From assembly GCA_017881725.1 (NCBI GenBank), contig JADGQO010000026.1, positions 1 to 64,000 of the forward strand: DNA of 64,000 nucleotides. The letters are read 5' to 3'. Under the pieces are notes generated by a model, which ran no database searches, had not been told where the DNA came from, and saw only the letters and a list, made by a program, of their open reading frames with translations. Origin of the DNA: Fibrobacteria bacterium. Lineage in GTDB: Bacteria > Fibrobacterota > Fibrobacteria > UBA11236. The position numbers and the translations under genes were made by a program. Shown here piece after piece: positions 10,130 to 20,433 of this stretch (position 1 is the stretch's first letter; each line of letters begins with the position of its first letter).

Positions 10130-10611
10130 TCAGGGAACGGCTTCAATAATAGCTTGAACGCCCGATTTCAGGCAGCCTTTGTATCCGGATTTCCGCCGGC
10201 CCCCTGTAACACATCCAAAGCAGAATCCAGGGAAGCCTGCAAGGGGCGCGCGCCTGCGCCGGCCATCCGCCGCGATTTGTTCCAAGGCGTGAATCGCCGT
10301 GGCGTCGACATGATGCACGTTTTCCAACAATAGAATCAAGGCCCTGGACGCGTTTCCCGCCACCCGAATCGATTCCTCGAACCGCTGGGCCGCGCCGAAA
10401 AAAATCGATCCTTGAATGTCAAACACATCCACCCCCTTGGGATCCAGCGCTTGGCGGCCACCGCCGGTTCCAACGTCGGCGCATTCTCCACCGCCAAGAT
10501 CAGTAGAAAGGTCGCCATCAAGACGGTGATGTCGGAGCGCGGGGTTTTAAAATCTGCCGGGTATAGCCTTTGAAGGCGGTTAGGATTTTGGGGCGTTACG
10601 GAACTCGTCAT
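10130..10611 (-). pseudogene. SulP-family anion transporter remnant
   Basis: ADFKTPRSDITVLMATFLLILA in one frame followed by DPKGVDVFDIQGSIFFGAAQRFEESIR...VHHVDATAIHALEQ (STAS-like) in another; main transmembrane part missing. Confidence 0.75.
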
Positions 10612-10855
10612 TGCACAGCCTATCTAAAATTAATCCTGCAGGATTTCCGGCGACCCAAAACATGAGTTGATACGCATGAAATCCGGAGGATTTTGACAAA
10701 ATACTGTGTTTTTTGGTCGGATTTTGCACGGGGATTGCTTTGCCAAGGGAAAAAAGGGTGACCCAGAAACGCCTTCGACCCAAATCCATGGCGTAAAAAT
10801 CCGGATCAGGATATAATAGTGGGCCCGGAACGGCTTAAATTGAGGCCGCTTTTGC

Positions 10856-10884
10856 TTGACCAGCCTAGGTGGGATTACTAAATT
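10856..10884 (+). promoter_or_regulatory. Putative sigma70-type promoter for rplM-rpsI
   Basis: TTGACC-17 nt-TAAATT, about 37 nt before the rplM ATG. Confidence 0.5.
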
Positions 10885-10920
10885 AGGCTGTCTAAATTTT
10901 TTTAATTAGCAGGATTCGCA

Positions 10921-11358
10921 ATGAAAACGGTTACGGTAAATCCCAAGACCATTACCAGCAAATGGTTTATCATCGACGCCAAGGACGTGGTCCTGGGACG
11001 CTTGGCCAGCACGGCCGCAAGCCTCCTCATGGGCAAGACCAAGATCGCTTGGGCTCCCAATCAGGACCTCGGCGACCATGTCATCATCATCAACGCCGAG
11101 CATATCGCCATGACCGGCAAGAAGCGCGATGAGATCAAGTATTTCAATCACTCGACGCATCCGGGCGGACACCGTACCTTGTCGGTTACCCAAGCCCAGG
11201 CCATCCGCCCAGGTTACCCCCTGCGCCACGCCATCAAAGGCATGCTCCCCCATACCATCCTGGGCGAGCACATGGGCAAGAAACTATTCATCTACGACGG
11301 CGAAAAGCACCCGCACGCGGCCCAGAAGCCCGAAGTGCTTTCCATCAAGAAGCCGTAA
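10921..11358 (+). CDS. rplM: 50S ribosomal protein L13
   Basis: Characteristic KWFIIDAKDVVLGRLAS; downstream S9 partner. Confidence 0.97.
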   Translation: MKTVTVNPKTITSKWFIIDAKDVVLGRLASTAASLLMGKTKIAWAPNQDLGDHVIIINAEHIAMTGKKRDEIKYFNHSTHPGGHRTLSVTQAQAIRPGYPLRHAIKGMLPHTILGEHMGKKLFIYDGEKHPHAAQKPEVLSIKKP

Positions 11359-11382
11359 CCGAGTCAAATCCAGGAGGCTATC

Positions 11383-11778
11383 ATCGCTACCCAAGAAAAC
11401 TACCGGGCAACCGGCCGCCGTAAAACCGCCATCGCCCGCGTCATTCTGAAGCCCGGCACCGGCAAGCGCGTCATCAACGATCGCACCTTCACCGATTATT
11501 TCGCCAACGCCATCCGCGAAATGATCGTCGAACAGCCACTCACCATCCTCAATGCCAACAAGCAATGGGACGTGATCGTGACCAGCACCGGTGGCGGCGT
11601 GAATGGACAAGCCGGAGCCGTGCGTTTGGGCATCGCCCGGGCCTTGGTCGCATACAAGGAAGAATTCCGCAAAGCCATGCGCGAACACGGTCTTCTGACC
11701 CGCGACTCGCGCGCGGTGGAACGCAAGAAGTATGGTAAGTCCGGCGCACGCCGCAGCTTCCAGTTCTCCAAGCGCTAA
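11383..11778 (+). CDS. rpsI: 30S ribosomal protein S9 with apparent ATC start codon
   Basis: In-frame conserved N-terminus [19 protein letters not shown] and C-terminal FQFSKR; AGGAGG at 11372-11377; no ATG/GTG/TTG in frame between the rplM stop and 11521. Confidence 0.9.
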   Translation: MATQENYRATGRRKTAIARVILKPGTGKRVINDRTFTDYFANAIREMIVEQPLTILNANKQWDVIVTSTGGGVNGQAGAVRLGIARALVAYKEEFRKAMREHGLLTRDSRAVERKKYGKSGARRSFQFSKR

Positions 11779-11812
11779 TAGACTGGAAGAGAAAGAGAAT
11801 AAAGGAATAAGC

Positions 11813-12562
11813 ATGCCAGTACCTGAAATCAAAGAGATGTTGGAAGCCGGAGTTCATTTTGGGCATCTCACCAAGCGGTGGAATCCCAAGATGAAGAAAT
11901 TCATCCTCACGGAAAAAAATGGGATCTACGTGATCGACCTGGCTAAGACCCAGGAAAGCCTGACCAAGGCCATTGAAGCCGTGAAACGCATTCGTCACGC
12001 CGGCAAATCCATTCTCTTCGTGGGTACCAAGAAGACCATTAAAGACTGCATGAAGGAAGAAGCCACGCGTTGCGGCATGTACTACGTGACCGAGCGCTGG
12101 TTGGGCGGCATGCTCACCAACTTCCAGACGGTTCGCAAATCCATCAAGCGTCTCGAGGAAATCGAGAAGATGGAAACCGACGGCTTGTTCAAGGAAATTA
12201 CCAAGAAGGAAGTGCTGTCCCTGAATAAGGAACGGGCCAAACTCGAGGGAATTTTCTCCGGCATCCGCCATATGAAGACTTTGCCTGGCGCGCTTTTCGT
12301 GGTCGATTCCGAGCATGAGGAAATCGCCGTTCACGAAGCCAATCGCCTCCGCATTCCCGTCATCGCCATTGTCGATACCAACAGCGATCCGGACAAGGTG
12401 GCCTTCCCCATTCCCGGCAACGACGACGCGATTAAATCCGTCGGTTTGTTGACCCGCGTGATTTCCGATTCCATCGGCGCAGTTTCCGCTCCCCTGATTG
12501 TTGAGGAACCCAAGAACGGCGCCGCCCCTGCGATGGCGGAAGTGCTCGAAGGGGCCGAGTAA
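11813..12562 (+). CDS. rpsB: 30S ribosomal protein S2
   Basis: MLEAGVHFGHLTKRWNPKMKKFI. Confidence 0.97.
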   Translation: MPVPEIKEMLEAGVHFGHLTKRWNPKMKKFILTEKNGIYVIDLAKTQESLTKAIEAVKRIRHAGKSILFVGTKKTIKDCMKEEATRCGMYYVTERWLGGMLTNFQTVRKSIKRLEEIEKMETDGLFKEITKKEVLSLNKERAKLEGIFSGIRHMKTLPGALFVVDSEHEEIAVHEANRLRIPVIAIVDTNSDPDKVAFPIPGNDDAIKSVGLLTRVISDSIGAVSAPLIVEEPKNGAAPAMAEVLEGAE

Positions 12563-13428
12563 TGGCAGAAGTTACTGCCCAAACGGTCGCTCAACTCCGG
12601 GAAAAAACCGGATTGGGCATCCTACAGTGCCAAAAAGCGCTGAAGGAAACCGCTGGAGACATGGAAAAAGCGATTGAGTTCCTGCGCAAGCAGGGCGCAG
12701 CCGTAGCCGCCAAGCGCATCGGTAAGGAAACCAAGGAAGGCAAGGTCATCCTCGCCGCAGGTTCGAATGCCGTTGCCGCAGTCGAAATCAATTGCGAAAC
12801 CGATTTCGTTTCCGCTTCGGATGATTTCAACGCCTTTGCGTCGAAAGTCGCCCACGTAATTCTGGCGAAGCAGCCCGCCGACCCGGAAGCGCTGAAGGGC
12901 TTGCCCCTCGACGCCTCCACCGTGGGCGAAGCCAACACGGCCATTATCGCCAAAATCGGCGAATTAATCACCGTCCGCCGCTTTTCACTGGAAAAGGTGG
13001 GACCGAACGAGCATGCCGAGACCTACTCGCACATGCAAGGGAAAATCGGCGTCATCCTCAAGCTCGGATATTCCGGGATTTTAAAAGATGCCGCAGCCTT
13101 ATCCACCGTCGCCAAGGATTTGGCCATGCAGGTTGCCGCGAGCATGCCCATTGCCATCGAACCCAAAGACATTTCCGCGTCCATCGTGGACAAGGAACGC
13201 GAAATCGCCCGGGAGCTGACCCTTAAGGAAGGCAAAACCGGCGATGTCGTGGATAAAATCGTGGAAGGCAAAGTAGCGAAGTTCTACAAAGAGAACTGCT
13301 TGGTGAACCAGGTTTTCATCAAGGACAGCAAACTCAGCGTCGACAAACTACTTGTCAACACAGCCAAGGCTTTAGGCCTGGAGTCCCTGAAGGTTCTCGC
13401 CTTCCACCGGCTGCAATTGGGTCAGTAG
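12562..13428 (+). CDS. tsf: Elongation factor Ts
   Basis: [34 protein letters not shown]. Confidence 0.97.
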   Translation: MAEVTAQTVAQLREKTGLGILQCQKALKETAGDMEKAIEFLRKQGAAVAAKRIGKETKEGKVILAAGSNAVAAVEINCETDFVSASDDFNAFASKVAHVILAKQPADPEALKGLPLDASTVGEANTAIIAKIGELITVRRFSLEKVGPNEHAETYSHMQGKIGVILKLGYSGILKDAAALSTVAKDLAMQVAASMPIAIEPKDISASIVDKEREIARELTLKEGKTGDVVDKIVEGKVAKFYKENCLVNQVFIKDSKLSVDKLLVNTAKALGLESLKVLAFHRLQLGQ

Positions 13429-13432
13429 CCCG

Positions 13433-14155
13433 ATGTCCGGTTTACGGTACAAACGAATCCTCCTCAAGCTCAGCGGGGAGGCTTTCGCTGGCGACAAAGA
13501 CGGCGGCATCGACCCCGAAACCATCCGCTCCATAGCCGAAGAAGTCGCGCAAGTCTATCATAGCGGCGTCCAGATGGGCATCGTCATCGGTGGCGGAAAC
13601 ATCATCCGCGGAGCCACCCTCAGTCAGTTCGGTTTTGACCGCGTTTCGGCGGATCAGATGGGCATGCTGGCGACTGTCATCAATTGCCTGGCCATGCAAG
13701 ATGCTCTCGAAAAACAAGGCATCTCCACGCGTGTCATGAGCGCAATCAAAATGTCGGCCTTGGCGGAATTTTACATTCGGCGTCGCGCCGTGCGACATCT
13801 TGAAAAAGGCCGAATCACTCTGTTTGCCGCCGGCACCGGAAACCCTTACTTCACCACCGACAGCGCCGCCACCTTGCGCGCCATCGAAACCGAATGCGAT
13901 ATCATCATGAAAGCCACCAACGTGGATGGCATTTATGATAAGGATCCCAACAAGCATAAGGATGCGGTGAAATACGAATCCATTACTTATACCGAAGCCA
14001 TCAACCGCCAGTTAAAGGTGATGGATACATCGGCCTTCGCGCTTTGCCGCGAGAATAATATTCCGATCTTGGTCTTTGACATGGGCGTCCACGGCAATTT
14101 GGCCAAAGCCGCACTGGGCGAAAAAATCGGAACCTTGGTCAATAGCGGAGAGTAA
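13433..14155 (+). CDS. pyrH: UMP kinase
   Basis: [25 protein letters not shown]; synteny. Confidence 0.97.
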   Translation: MSGLRYKRILLKLSGEAFAGDKDGGIDPETIRSIAEEVAQVYHSGVQMGIVIGGGNIIRGATLSQFGFDRVSADQMGMLATVINCLAMQDALEKQGISTRVMSAIKMSALAEFYIRRRAVRHLEKGRITLFAAGTGNPYFTTDSAATLRAIETECDIIMKATNVDGIYDKDPNKHKDAVKYESITYTEAINRQLKVMDTSAFALCRENNIPILVFDMGVHGNLAKAALGEKIGTLVNSGE

Positions 14156-14159
14156 TCCC

Positions 14160-14708
14160 ATGGACGAAAAAGCCATCAAGGATCACATGCAAAAGACGGT
14201 GGATAACGTCCGGCGCGACCTTGCGAAAATCCGTACCGGCATGGCCTCGCCCTCCATTCTCGATAACGTTTATATCGACTATTACGGCACCCGGACACCC
14301 ATCAGCCAGGCGGCCGCCATTTCCGTTCCCGAGCCACGCTGCCTGGCCATCAAGCCTTGGGACAAGGGATTGATGCAAGCCATCGAGAAGGCGATTCAAA
14401 CCAGCGATATCGGAATTAATCCGGTGAACGACGGTACCTATATTCGCCTCAATATGCCCGTGCTTACGGGCGAGCGGCGCAAGGAGCTGGCCAAGGTCGC
14501 CAAGCGGATCGGCGAAGAAGGCAAGGTCGCCATCCGCAATATCCGCCGCGACGAGAATGAGCATTTGAAAAAAGCCTCCAAGGACGAAGGCAAATCGGAA
14601 GATGAGCTGAAGGGCGAGATGGACAAGGTCCAACAAATCACCGATCGGTTCATCGTGGAAGTGGACAAGGTAATCGCCGAAAAAGAAAAGGACATTCTCA
14701 CCGTCTGA
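14160..14708 (+). CDS. frr: Ribosome recycling factor
   Basis: RRDLAKIRTGMASPSILD; NIRRDENEHLKK; synteny. Confidence 0.96.
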   Translation: MDEKAIKDHMQKTVDNVRRDLAKIRTGMASPSILDNVYIDYYGTRTPISQAAAISVPEPRCLAIKPWDKGLMQAIEKAIQTSDIGINPVNDGTYIRLNMPVLTGERRKELAKVAKRIGEEGKVAIRNIRRDENEHLKKASKDEGKSEDELKGEMDKVQQITDRFIVEVDKVIAEKEKDILTV

Positions 14709-14860
14709 GACGAATTTCCTAGGAACTCGGAGATTGCGGCTGCTGGAAATATTCCGGCTCTTTCGTTCGGGAAAAGTGTTCCAGGGACTTGACCGGGGTA
14801 GGATGACGAGGATTATGTCGCGGACGAAGCTTTCAGGTTTTGTTCCGAGGAGCGCGGATC

Positions 14861-15571
14861 ATGCGTGAGCCCCTGCAGCATATCGCGATTATCATGGATG
14901 GCAATGGCCGGTGGGCCAAGAAGCGGCTTTTACCTCGTGTTATGGGACACAAGGAAGGCACCAAAGCCACCAAGCGCATCGTCCGGGCCTGCGGCGAACT
15001 GGGCGTCAAATACCTCACCATCTACGTTTTTTCATCGGAAAATTGGGAGCGTCCGCTACCCGAAGTAGATGCGTTGATGAATTTATTGGTGGACATGATT
15101 CGCCAGGAAATCCAGGATTTGATGGACAATAATGTCCGTCTCTGCGCGTTGGGAAACCTTGCGAGATTACCTGAGTTCACCCGCCGTGAATTGGAATGGG
15201 GCATCGAGCTTACCAAAAATAATACCGGCTTACGCCTGAATCTGGCCGTTTCCTATGGCGGACGAGAAGAGATCTTGGACGCCTGCCGCGCCTTGGCCGA
15301 ACGTGCCAAGCGAGGTGAAGTCAATCCGGCTGACATTGATGAGCAAATGTTCCGGACCCATCTCTACCAACCGGAAGTTCCGGATCCGGAGCTCCTGATA
15401 CGCACCGGCGGGGATCAACGGATTTCCAATTACCTGCTTTGGCAAATCGCCTACACCGAGCTTTACGTCACGACGACCTTGTGGCCCGATTTCGATCGGC
15501 AAGGGTTGACTGAGGCCATCGACGCTTATCATTCCCGGCAGCGTCGCTTCGGAAAAGTCCTCGAGGGTTAA
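14861..15571 (+). CDS. uppS: Isoprenyl (undecaprenyl) diphosphate synthase
   Basis: HIAIIMDGNGRWAKKR; LLIRTGGDQRISNYLLWQIAYTELY. Confidence 0.95.
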   Translation: MREPLQHIAIIMDGNGRWAKKRLLPRVMGHKEGTKATKRIVRACGELGVKYLTIYVFSSENWERPLPEVDALMNLLVDMIRQEIQDLMDNNVRLCALGNLARLPEFTRRELEWGIELTKNNTGLRLNLAVSYGGREEILDACRALAERAKRGEVNPADIDEQMFRTHLYQPEVPDPELLIRTGGDQRISNYLLWQIAYTELYVTTTLWPDFDRQGLTEAIDAYHSRQRRFGKVLEG

Positions 15572-15572
15572 C

Positions 15573-16397
15573 ATGTCCAACTTGGCCGTGCGCATCCTAT
15601 CGGCCGTGGTTTTAGGAGTCGTGGGGTTTTCCGCCCTGGTACTCGACGTGCGCAGTCGTTGGGCCATCGTGGCCCTGGCCTTGGCGTTGGGAGCCTGGGA
15701 GTTTTCCCGCATGATATCGGCCAAATTTTCCGGACCTCGCGTCGCCGCGCTTACCGCCGTCTTGACTTTGATCTGCGTCCTCCCCCATTATCCGGGGATC
15801 CATTTGCCCTTCGCCGTCCACTGGACCGAACTGATAATAGTGGTTGCCTTTTTGGGACTTACTCTGATTGGTTTCCGCTACGTGGACATCTCGGGCTTGG
15901 CGCCATGGTTATACCTGCAGATTTTTTCAGTCGCGTATTTCGGCATCTATGCGGCGGCGTTGTTCGGTTTACTCAGGTCCGAGTCCGGATGGTCCGGCAT
16001 CTTCCCCCTCTTGTTGACGCAGGCCGCCATCGCCATGGCGGATACCGGTGCTTACGCCACAGGCCGCGCGTTTGGAAAGCATAAGTTGTGCCCCTCCATC
16101 AGTTCGGGAAAAACGATTGAGGGCGCGATCGGCGGAGCGATTTTGACGACGGCCCTGGTGGCTTGGATCGGCCCTAAATGCGTCGGCGGAGGTTTGCTAT
16201 CCAATATCGGATTGGGAGTCGTGCTGTCCATCACCGCCATTCTAGGCGATCTTTTCATATCCATCCTGAAACGGTATACCGGCACCAAGGACTCTTCGCA
16301 TTTGATCCCGGGTCATGGAGGCGTACTGGATCGATTCGATTCGCTCTTCTTTTCCGCTCCGGCCGCCCTGCTTTATTTGCACCTGGTCCAAGCCTGA
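15573..16397 (+). CDS. cdsA: Phosphatidate cytidylyltransferase
   Basis: Multi-TM; C-terminal GDLFISILKR..GTKDSSHLIPGHGGVLDRFDSL. Confidence 0.93.
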   Translation: MSNLAVRILSAVVLGVVGFSALVLDVRSRWAIVALALALGAWEFSRMISAKFSGPRVAALTAVLTLICVLPHYPGIHLPFAVHWTELIIVVAFLGLTLIGFRYVDISGLAPWLYLQIFSVAYFGIYAAALFGLLRSESGWSGIFPLLLTQAAIAMADTGAYATGRAFGKHKLCPSISSGKTIEGAIGGAILTTALVAWIGPKCVGGGLLSNIGLGVVLSITAILGDLFISILKRYTGTKDSSHLIPGHGGVLDRFDSLFFSAPAALLYLHLVQA

Positions 16398-16409
16398 ATC
16401 CAAGCCCGG

Positions 16410-16901
16410 TTATTGGCTTCTTCGAAAAATGATGGGTTGATCGTTTTCTACGACCGTCCAGGCCCCGGCTTTCACATTGATGGGCTTTTCCCTGGTCAAC
16501 GGCGCGCGGCATCCCGAAGTATCGTTCAATTGGTAGGCGGGCGGATCGCGGTACTGGCATAGCGTCTTGGCGCTGATCATTTTTCCGTCCGTTACCGACC
16601 ATGTCCCATATTCATGGCTGAGCTCCACATAGTCGTTGGGGGCGGGAACTCCCGTCGCCGTGCGATAGGATAAGAGCATGGTATGGTCCGAATCGACCTC
16701 CATCGTCACCTTGATGTCCGCGGGAGGCGTAGTCGTTGTGATGGGGATGTTTGTGCGCCAAATGCCGACCACCGTTGCTTCTGTGGCCGGCTCATTGGGC
16801 ACAGCCTTGGACGAGGATTGGGTCAATTGCGATAAATCACACCCGTTAAGAATCAAAGTTACGGCTGCGCCTGTTATGAAAATCCGCCCGAATCCCAACA
16901 T
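16410..16901 (-). CDS. Hypothetical lipoprotein
   Basis: Signal peptide with LILNGC lipobox. Confidence 0.65.
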   Translation of the reverse strand: MLGFGRIFITGAAVTLILNGCDLSQLTQSSSKAVPNEPATEATVVGIWRTNIPITTTTPPADIKVTMEVDSDHTMLLSYRTATGVPAPNDYVELSHEYGTWSVTDGKMISAKTLCQYRDPPAYQLNDTSGCRAPLTREKPINVKAGAWTVVENDQPIIFRRSQ

Positions 16902-17113
16902 AGTCGTCCACCTTTCGTCTCCATGCCTATTCCGATCCAGGAAGAGGACCTTCTTTTACCGATCGAATTCTAGCACGCGGAGCAAAGATTCAACAAGCGC
17001 CGGGGCGCCGGAGTTTTTGAGGAAGAACCGGAGGTTTTACTCACAATCCTTGCGCTCCGATGGGATGGGCAATACAATGAGGGGGGCCTGGAGAACGGGC
17101 AGGGACGGCCAAG

Positions 17114-19390
17114 TTGCGCAAATCAGGGCATTTACGAAATTGGAAATTTCTTTTGGCGGCGTATTGTCTACTGTCGCCTAACTGGGTTCATGGCGCCGGC
17201 GTGGATTTGGACAGCCTTTCCCTGAAGCGCTTGATGGATTTGGACGTCACTTCGGTTTCCAAGCGCGCCCAAAAAGTACGGGATGTCGCGACTTCGATTT
17301 ACGTCATCACGCAGGACGATATTCGCCGATCCGGGGCCACGCGTATTCAAGATGCACTGAAGCTGGCTCCCGGGGTTTGGGTGGATGAGGCCAGTTACAC
17401 CATCACCGGTGAAGGCATCCGCAATTCCGCATTCGCCTTTTCCAGTTCCCTCCTTTGGATACTCGATGGCGTGCCGATGACGGATCCCATTATCGGAGGC
17501 GTGTTCTTCAACGCGCTTGACCTTCCCCTGGAAGACATCGATCGCATCGAAATCATCAAGGGGCCGGGAGGCAGCATTTACGGAGCGAATGCGGCCACGG
17601 GCATCGTGAGCATCTTCACGAAAAGCGGAGAGGCGTCCGAAGGATTGAAAGCGTCCTTGTCGGGCGGAACCCAAAATTACCTGGCTCCGTATTTTCGATA
17701 TGGCTTCGAGGCGCGGCCGGATTTTTTCGTGACCGTTTGGGCCCGTTTGAAAACCCATGACGGTTACCGTCGCAACCCGCTCTTCGCCGGAGACAGCCTG
17801 TGGGCGCCCATCAACGGCAGCGGGGACGTGAGGACTGCCAACCAATTCCGCGGGGTCGACGATTACCAGCGCGCGCAATCCGGCGGCTTGAAATGGGACT
17901 ACCAGCCGGGTGAGAAATGGAAATGGTCCGGACAAATCCGGGATATGCATGTGAATGACGGACAATACTCCATCCAATTGACGCCCTATCCCGACTCCGC
18001 CCCGGCCACGCCGGGTGTTGTCAAAGCGCCGGACAGCGTCTATGCCAACCGCGAGGCCATGGATCAATTGGTGATACAAACCCGATTCGACGGCAGCCTC
18101 GGCACGGACAACAATTATTTCTTATCCACGTACCATTGGCGTTACCGGTATGACGTGGCTTTGGCCAGCGGATTCCTGGCGGGATTCGACATCACGGAAG
18201 TGGAAGCGCAGGACAATTTGAAATACGGCCGCCACAACGTCAGCGCCGGAGCGAATTTCCGCAGGGTCCAATACGAATTCCGCGATTTGCGGGCGACGGG
18301 ATCCATCATCGTCCAAGAGCCCGACTATTTGGCTTTTTTGGCCGGCGCCTTCCTGCAGGACGAAATGGAATTCGGCCCGCGTTGGCGTTTAACCGCCGGG
18401 GCCAAGGCGGAAACGTGGACGCCGCTGGGTTGGGTCCCGGAAATTTCCCCAAGTCTGAGGCTGGCCTTCAAGCCGAATAACGATCAAACGTGGTGGGCGG
18501 CGGCATCGCGCGGAGTCACGACCCCGGCCAACTCCCAGCGGGACATGGAGGTGCGCGTCTCGCAACTCCCGCCCACGTGGCAAAAGTGGGTATGGGGCGC
18601 GCAACCTCCGCCCGGCGCGGGAAAATGGGTGGCCCTGGTTTCCGGAGATGAGGTTCCCGTTAACTATTACACCCTGGAATGCGGCCAACGGGGATCTTGG
18701 AAGCAGCGCGTCCAATGGGACGTCAGCGGATTTTATAGCTGGGTACGCGGGCAAATCGGCCTGACTCCCGTGGATCCGACGTTTCAAACCGTTATCGCTT
18801 CCAAGGGCAACCCATCCGACTCGCTGGTTCCCTTATACAATGCCAATCTCGACGACGAGGAAACCTTCGGCGGGGAAGCTTGGCTTCGCCTATTGCCGAT
18901 GGAGGCTCTGCGGATGGAGTTCTCCTATTCTCTTTTTTGGGTTTACAATTTCGTCGGATACCCTATTCCCAATGACCCGGGCGGCCGCACGTTTCCGAGG
19001 CCCGATGAATTTAATCGTCAGACCCCCAATCATGTCCTGCGCGCCCGCGCGAATTGCGTTCTGCCTTTCGAAACCGGCTTGAACGTCAACGGCATCGTAT
19101 CGTCCCCCTTCTCGCGCGGCGAGGCCTTTAATTACGCCCTGCAACGTCCCGTCTCCCAAACCGGACGCTTTTTTGCGAATCAGGCGGTTATAGCCGATGC
19201 CCCAAGGTGGCAGTTCCAAATGGATGTTTCCTTGGAAAAAAAATTCCTCGCCGATCGCCTTACCGTGACCGCGTGGGGGCGCAATCTTTTGGCGGATCCG
19301 TTCGTGGAGGTCTTTAACCAATACGGTTGGATCAGTTATCCCCACCAAATCTATCGCACTTTTGGCATTAACCTGTCGTACCAACCTTGA
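17114..19390 (+). CDS. TonB-dependent receptor
   Basis: Signal peptide, plug domain (SIYVITQDDIRRSGATRIQDALKLAPGVWV; ILDGVPM; IEIIKGPGGSIYGANAATGIVSI), beta-barrel C-terminus. Confidence 0.9.
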   Translation: MRKSGHLRNWKFLLAAYCLLSPNWVHGAGVDLDSLSLKRLMDLDVTSVSKRAQKVRDVATSIYVITQDDIRRSGATRIQDALKLAPGVWVDEASYTITGEGIRNSAFAFSSSLLWILDGVPMTDPIIGGVFFNALDLPLEDIDRIEIIKGPGGSIYGANAATGIVSIFTKSGEASEGLKASLSGGTQNYLAPYFRYGFEARPDFFVTVWARLKTHDGYRRNPLFAGDSLWAPINGSGDVRTANQFRGVDDYQRAQSGGLKWDYQPGEKWKWSGQIRDMHVNDGQYSIQLTPYPDSAPATPGVVKAPDSVYANREAMDQLVIQTRFDGSLGTDNNYFLSTYHWRYRYDVALASGFLAGFDITEVEAQDNLKYGRHNVSAGANFRRVQYEFRDLRATGSIIVQEPDYLAFLAGAFLQDEMEFGPRWRLTAGAKAETWTPLGWVPEISPSLRLAFKPNNDQTWWAAASRGVTTPANSQRDMEVRVSQLPPTWQKWVWGAQPPPGAGKWVALVSGDEVPVNYYTLECGQRGSWKQRVQWDVSGFYSWVRGQIGLTPVDPTFQTVIASKGNPSDSLVPLYNANLDDEETFGGEAWLRLLPMEALRMEFSYSLFWVYNFVGYPIPNDPGGRTFPRPDEFNRQTPNHVLRARANCVLPFETGLNVNGIVSSPFSRGEAFNYALQRPVSQTGRFFANQAVIADAPRWQFQMDVSLEKKFLADRLTVTAWGRNLLADPFVEVFNQYGWISYPHQIYRTFGINLSYQP

Positions 19391-19514
19391 AAGGCTTAAA
19401 TTCACAATGCCCACGCCGACCGCGAGCAAAGATTTCCTTGCACTTTTCAAACCTCACCCATTACAATGGAAAGGGTTTAGAAATCCCGCTTGATCTCCTT
19501 TTGATGGGAAAGCC

Positions 19515-20051
19515 ATGAGTCCGAACGACCCGATTGTAGACGCGCTCTACGAAATGGTGCGATCCTTCGAGGGCTGCGTCACCTGGGCCATTCGCGCCAT
19601 ATTGGAAACCGAAACCAAACCCGCCTTGCCTTTCCGCGTGACAGCCTCCTTTCCGGAACCGCAATCGCTTTTTTGCATCCTCCCTGCCGGCAGCGCGAAC
19701 TTCCATTCCCAGATTATTATCGGCGTCGAGGAAGCCGACTTGCCGGCGATTTTTCCGAGCGAAGTGGACCCCAAAATCCGCAGGGACGCCGTGGGCGAAA
19801 TGGCGAACGTAATATCCGGCTTATTCGTGGCCGACGATATTTTCATTTCCCGTTTCGGCTATTTGAAACCGTCCTCGCCGTTTTTCAGCGACGGCCCGTT
19901 CACGGCGCGCAAGGACTGGAGCATTGAAGGCAACGTCGAGGCCAACGGCAAACTGATTCACTTGCATTTCAGCATTCGCCCCATCGAGGATATCCGTGAA
20001 ACATCGAACCTGCGGGGAAAAAATCCGGAAAAATCCGGGACGAAGCCATGA
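19515..20051 (+). CDS. CheX-like chemotaxis phosphatase-family protein
   Basis: RRDAVGEMANVISGLF motif resembling CheC/CheX, immediately upstream of a receiver protein. Confidence 0.6.
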   Translation: MSPNDPIVDALYEMVRSFEGCVTWAIRAILETETKPALPFRVTASFPEPQSLFCILPAGSANFHSQIIIGVEEADLPAIFPSEVDPKIRRDAVGEMANVISGLFVADDIFISRFGYLKPSSPFFSDGPFTARKDWSIEGNVEANGKLIHLHFSIRPIEDIRETSNLRGKNPEKSGTKP

Positions 20052-20431
20052 TTAAACGCATTGTGATCATCGACGACTCGTTGTTCCTCATCAAACAGTT
20101 GACGGCATTCTTCGAAGCCGTGATGGGATATCAGGTCGTGGCCGCCGGCGCGGACGGCACCCAGGCGCTGGAACTTTACCGGAAGCATAAACCGGATCTC
20201 ATGACCCTGGATATCACCATGCCGAACAAGGACGGGGTGGAAGCCCTAGCCGAAATCCTCGCCGCCGATCCAAATGCGCGGGTGATGATTATTTCCGCCG
20301 TGCGCGGCCCGGAAATGACGCGCTGCCTGGCCTTGGGCGCGCGGGGCTACATGGCAAAGCCCCTTCTGTTCAGCGACGATCAATTCGTGCGTGAATTCCG
20401 GGAGTCTCTGGAAGATATTTTCGGCCCCTGA
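20048..20431 (+). CDS. CheY-like single-domain response regulator
   Basis: IVIIDDS, DLMTLDITMPNKDG, VMIISA, GARGYMAKPL; ATGA overlap with preceding gene. Confidence 0.92.
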   Translation: MIKRIVIIDDSLFLIKQLTAFFEAVMGYQVVAAGADGTQALELYRKHKPDLMTLDITMPNKDGVEALAEILAADPNARVMIISAVRGPEMTRCLALGARGYMAKPLLFSDDQFVREFRESLEDIFGP

Positions 20432-20433
20432 AT

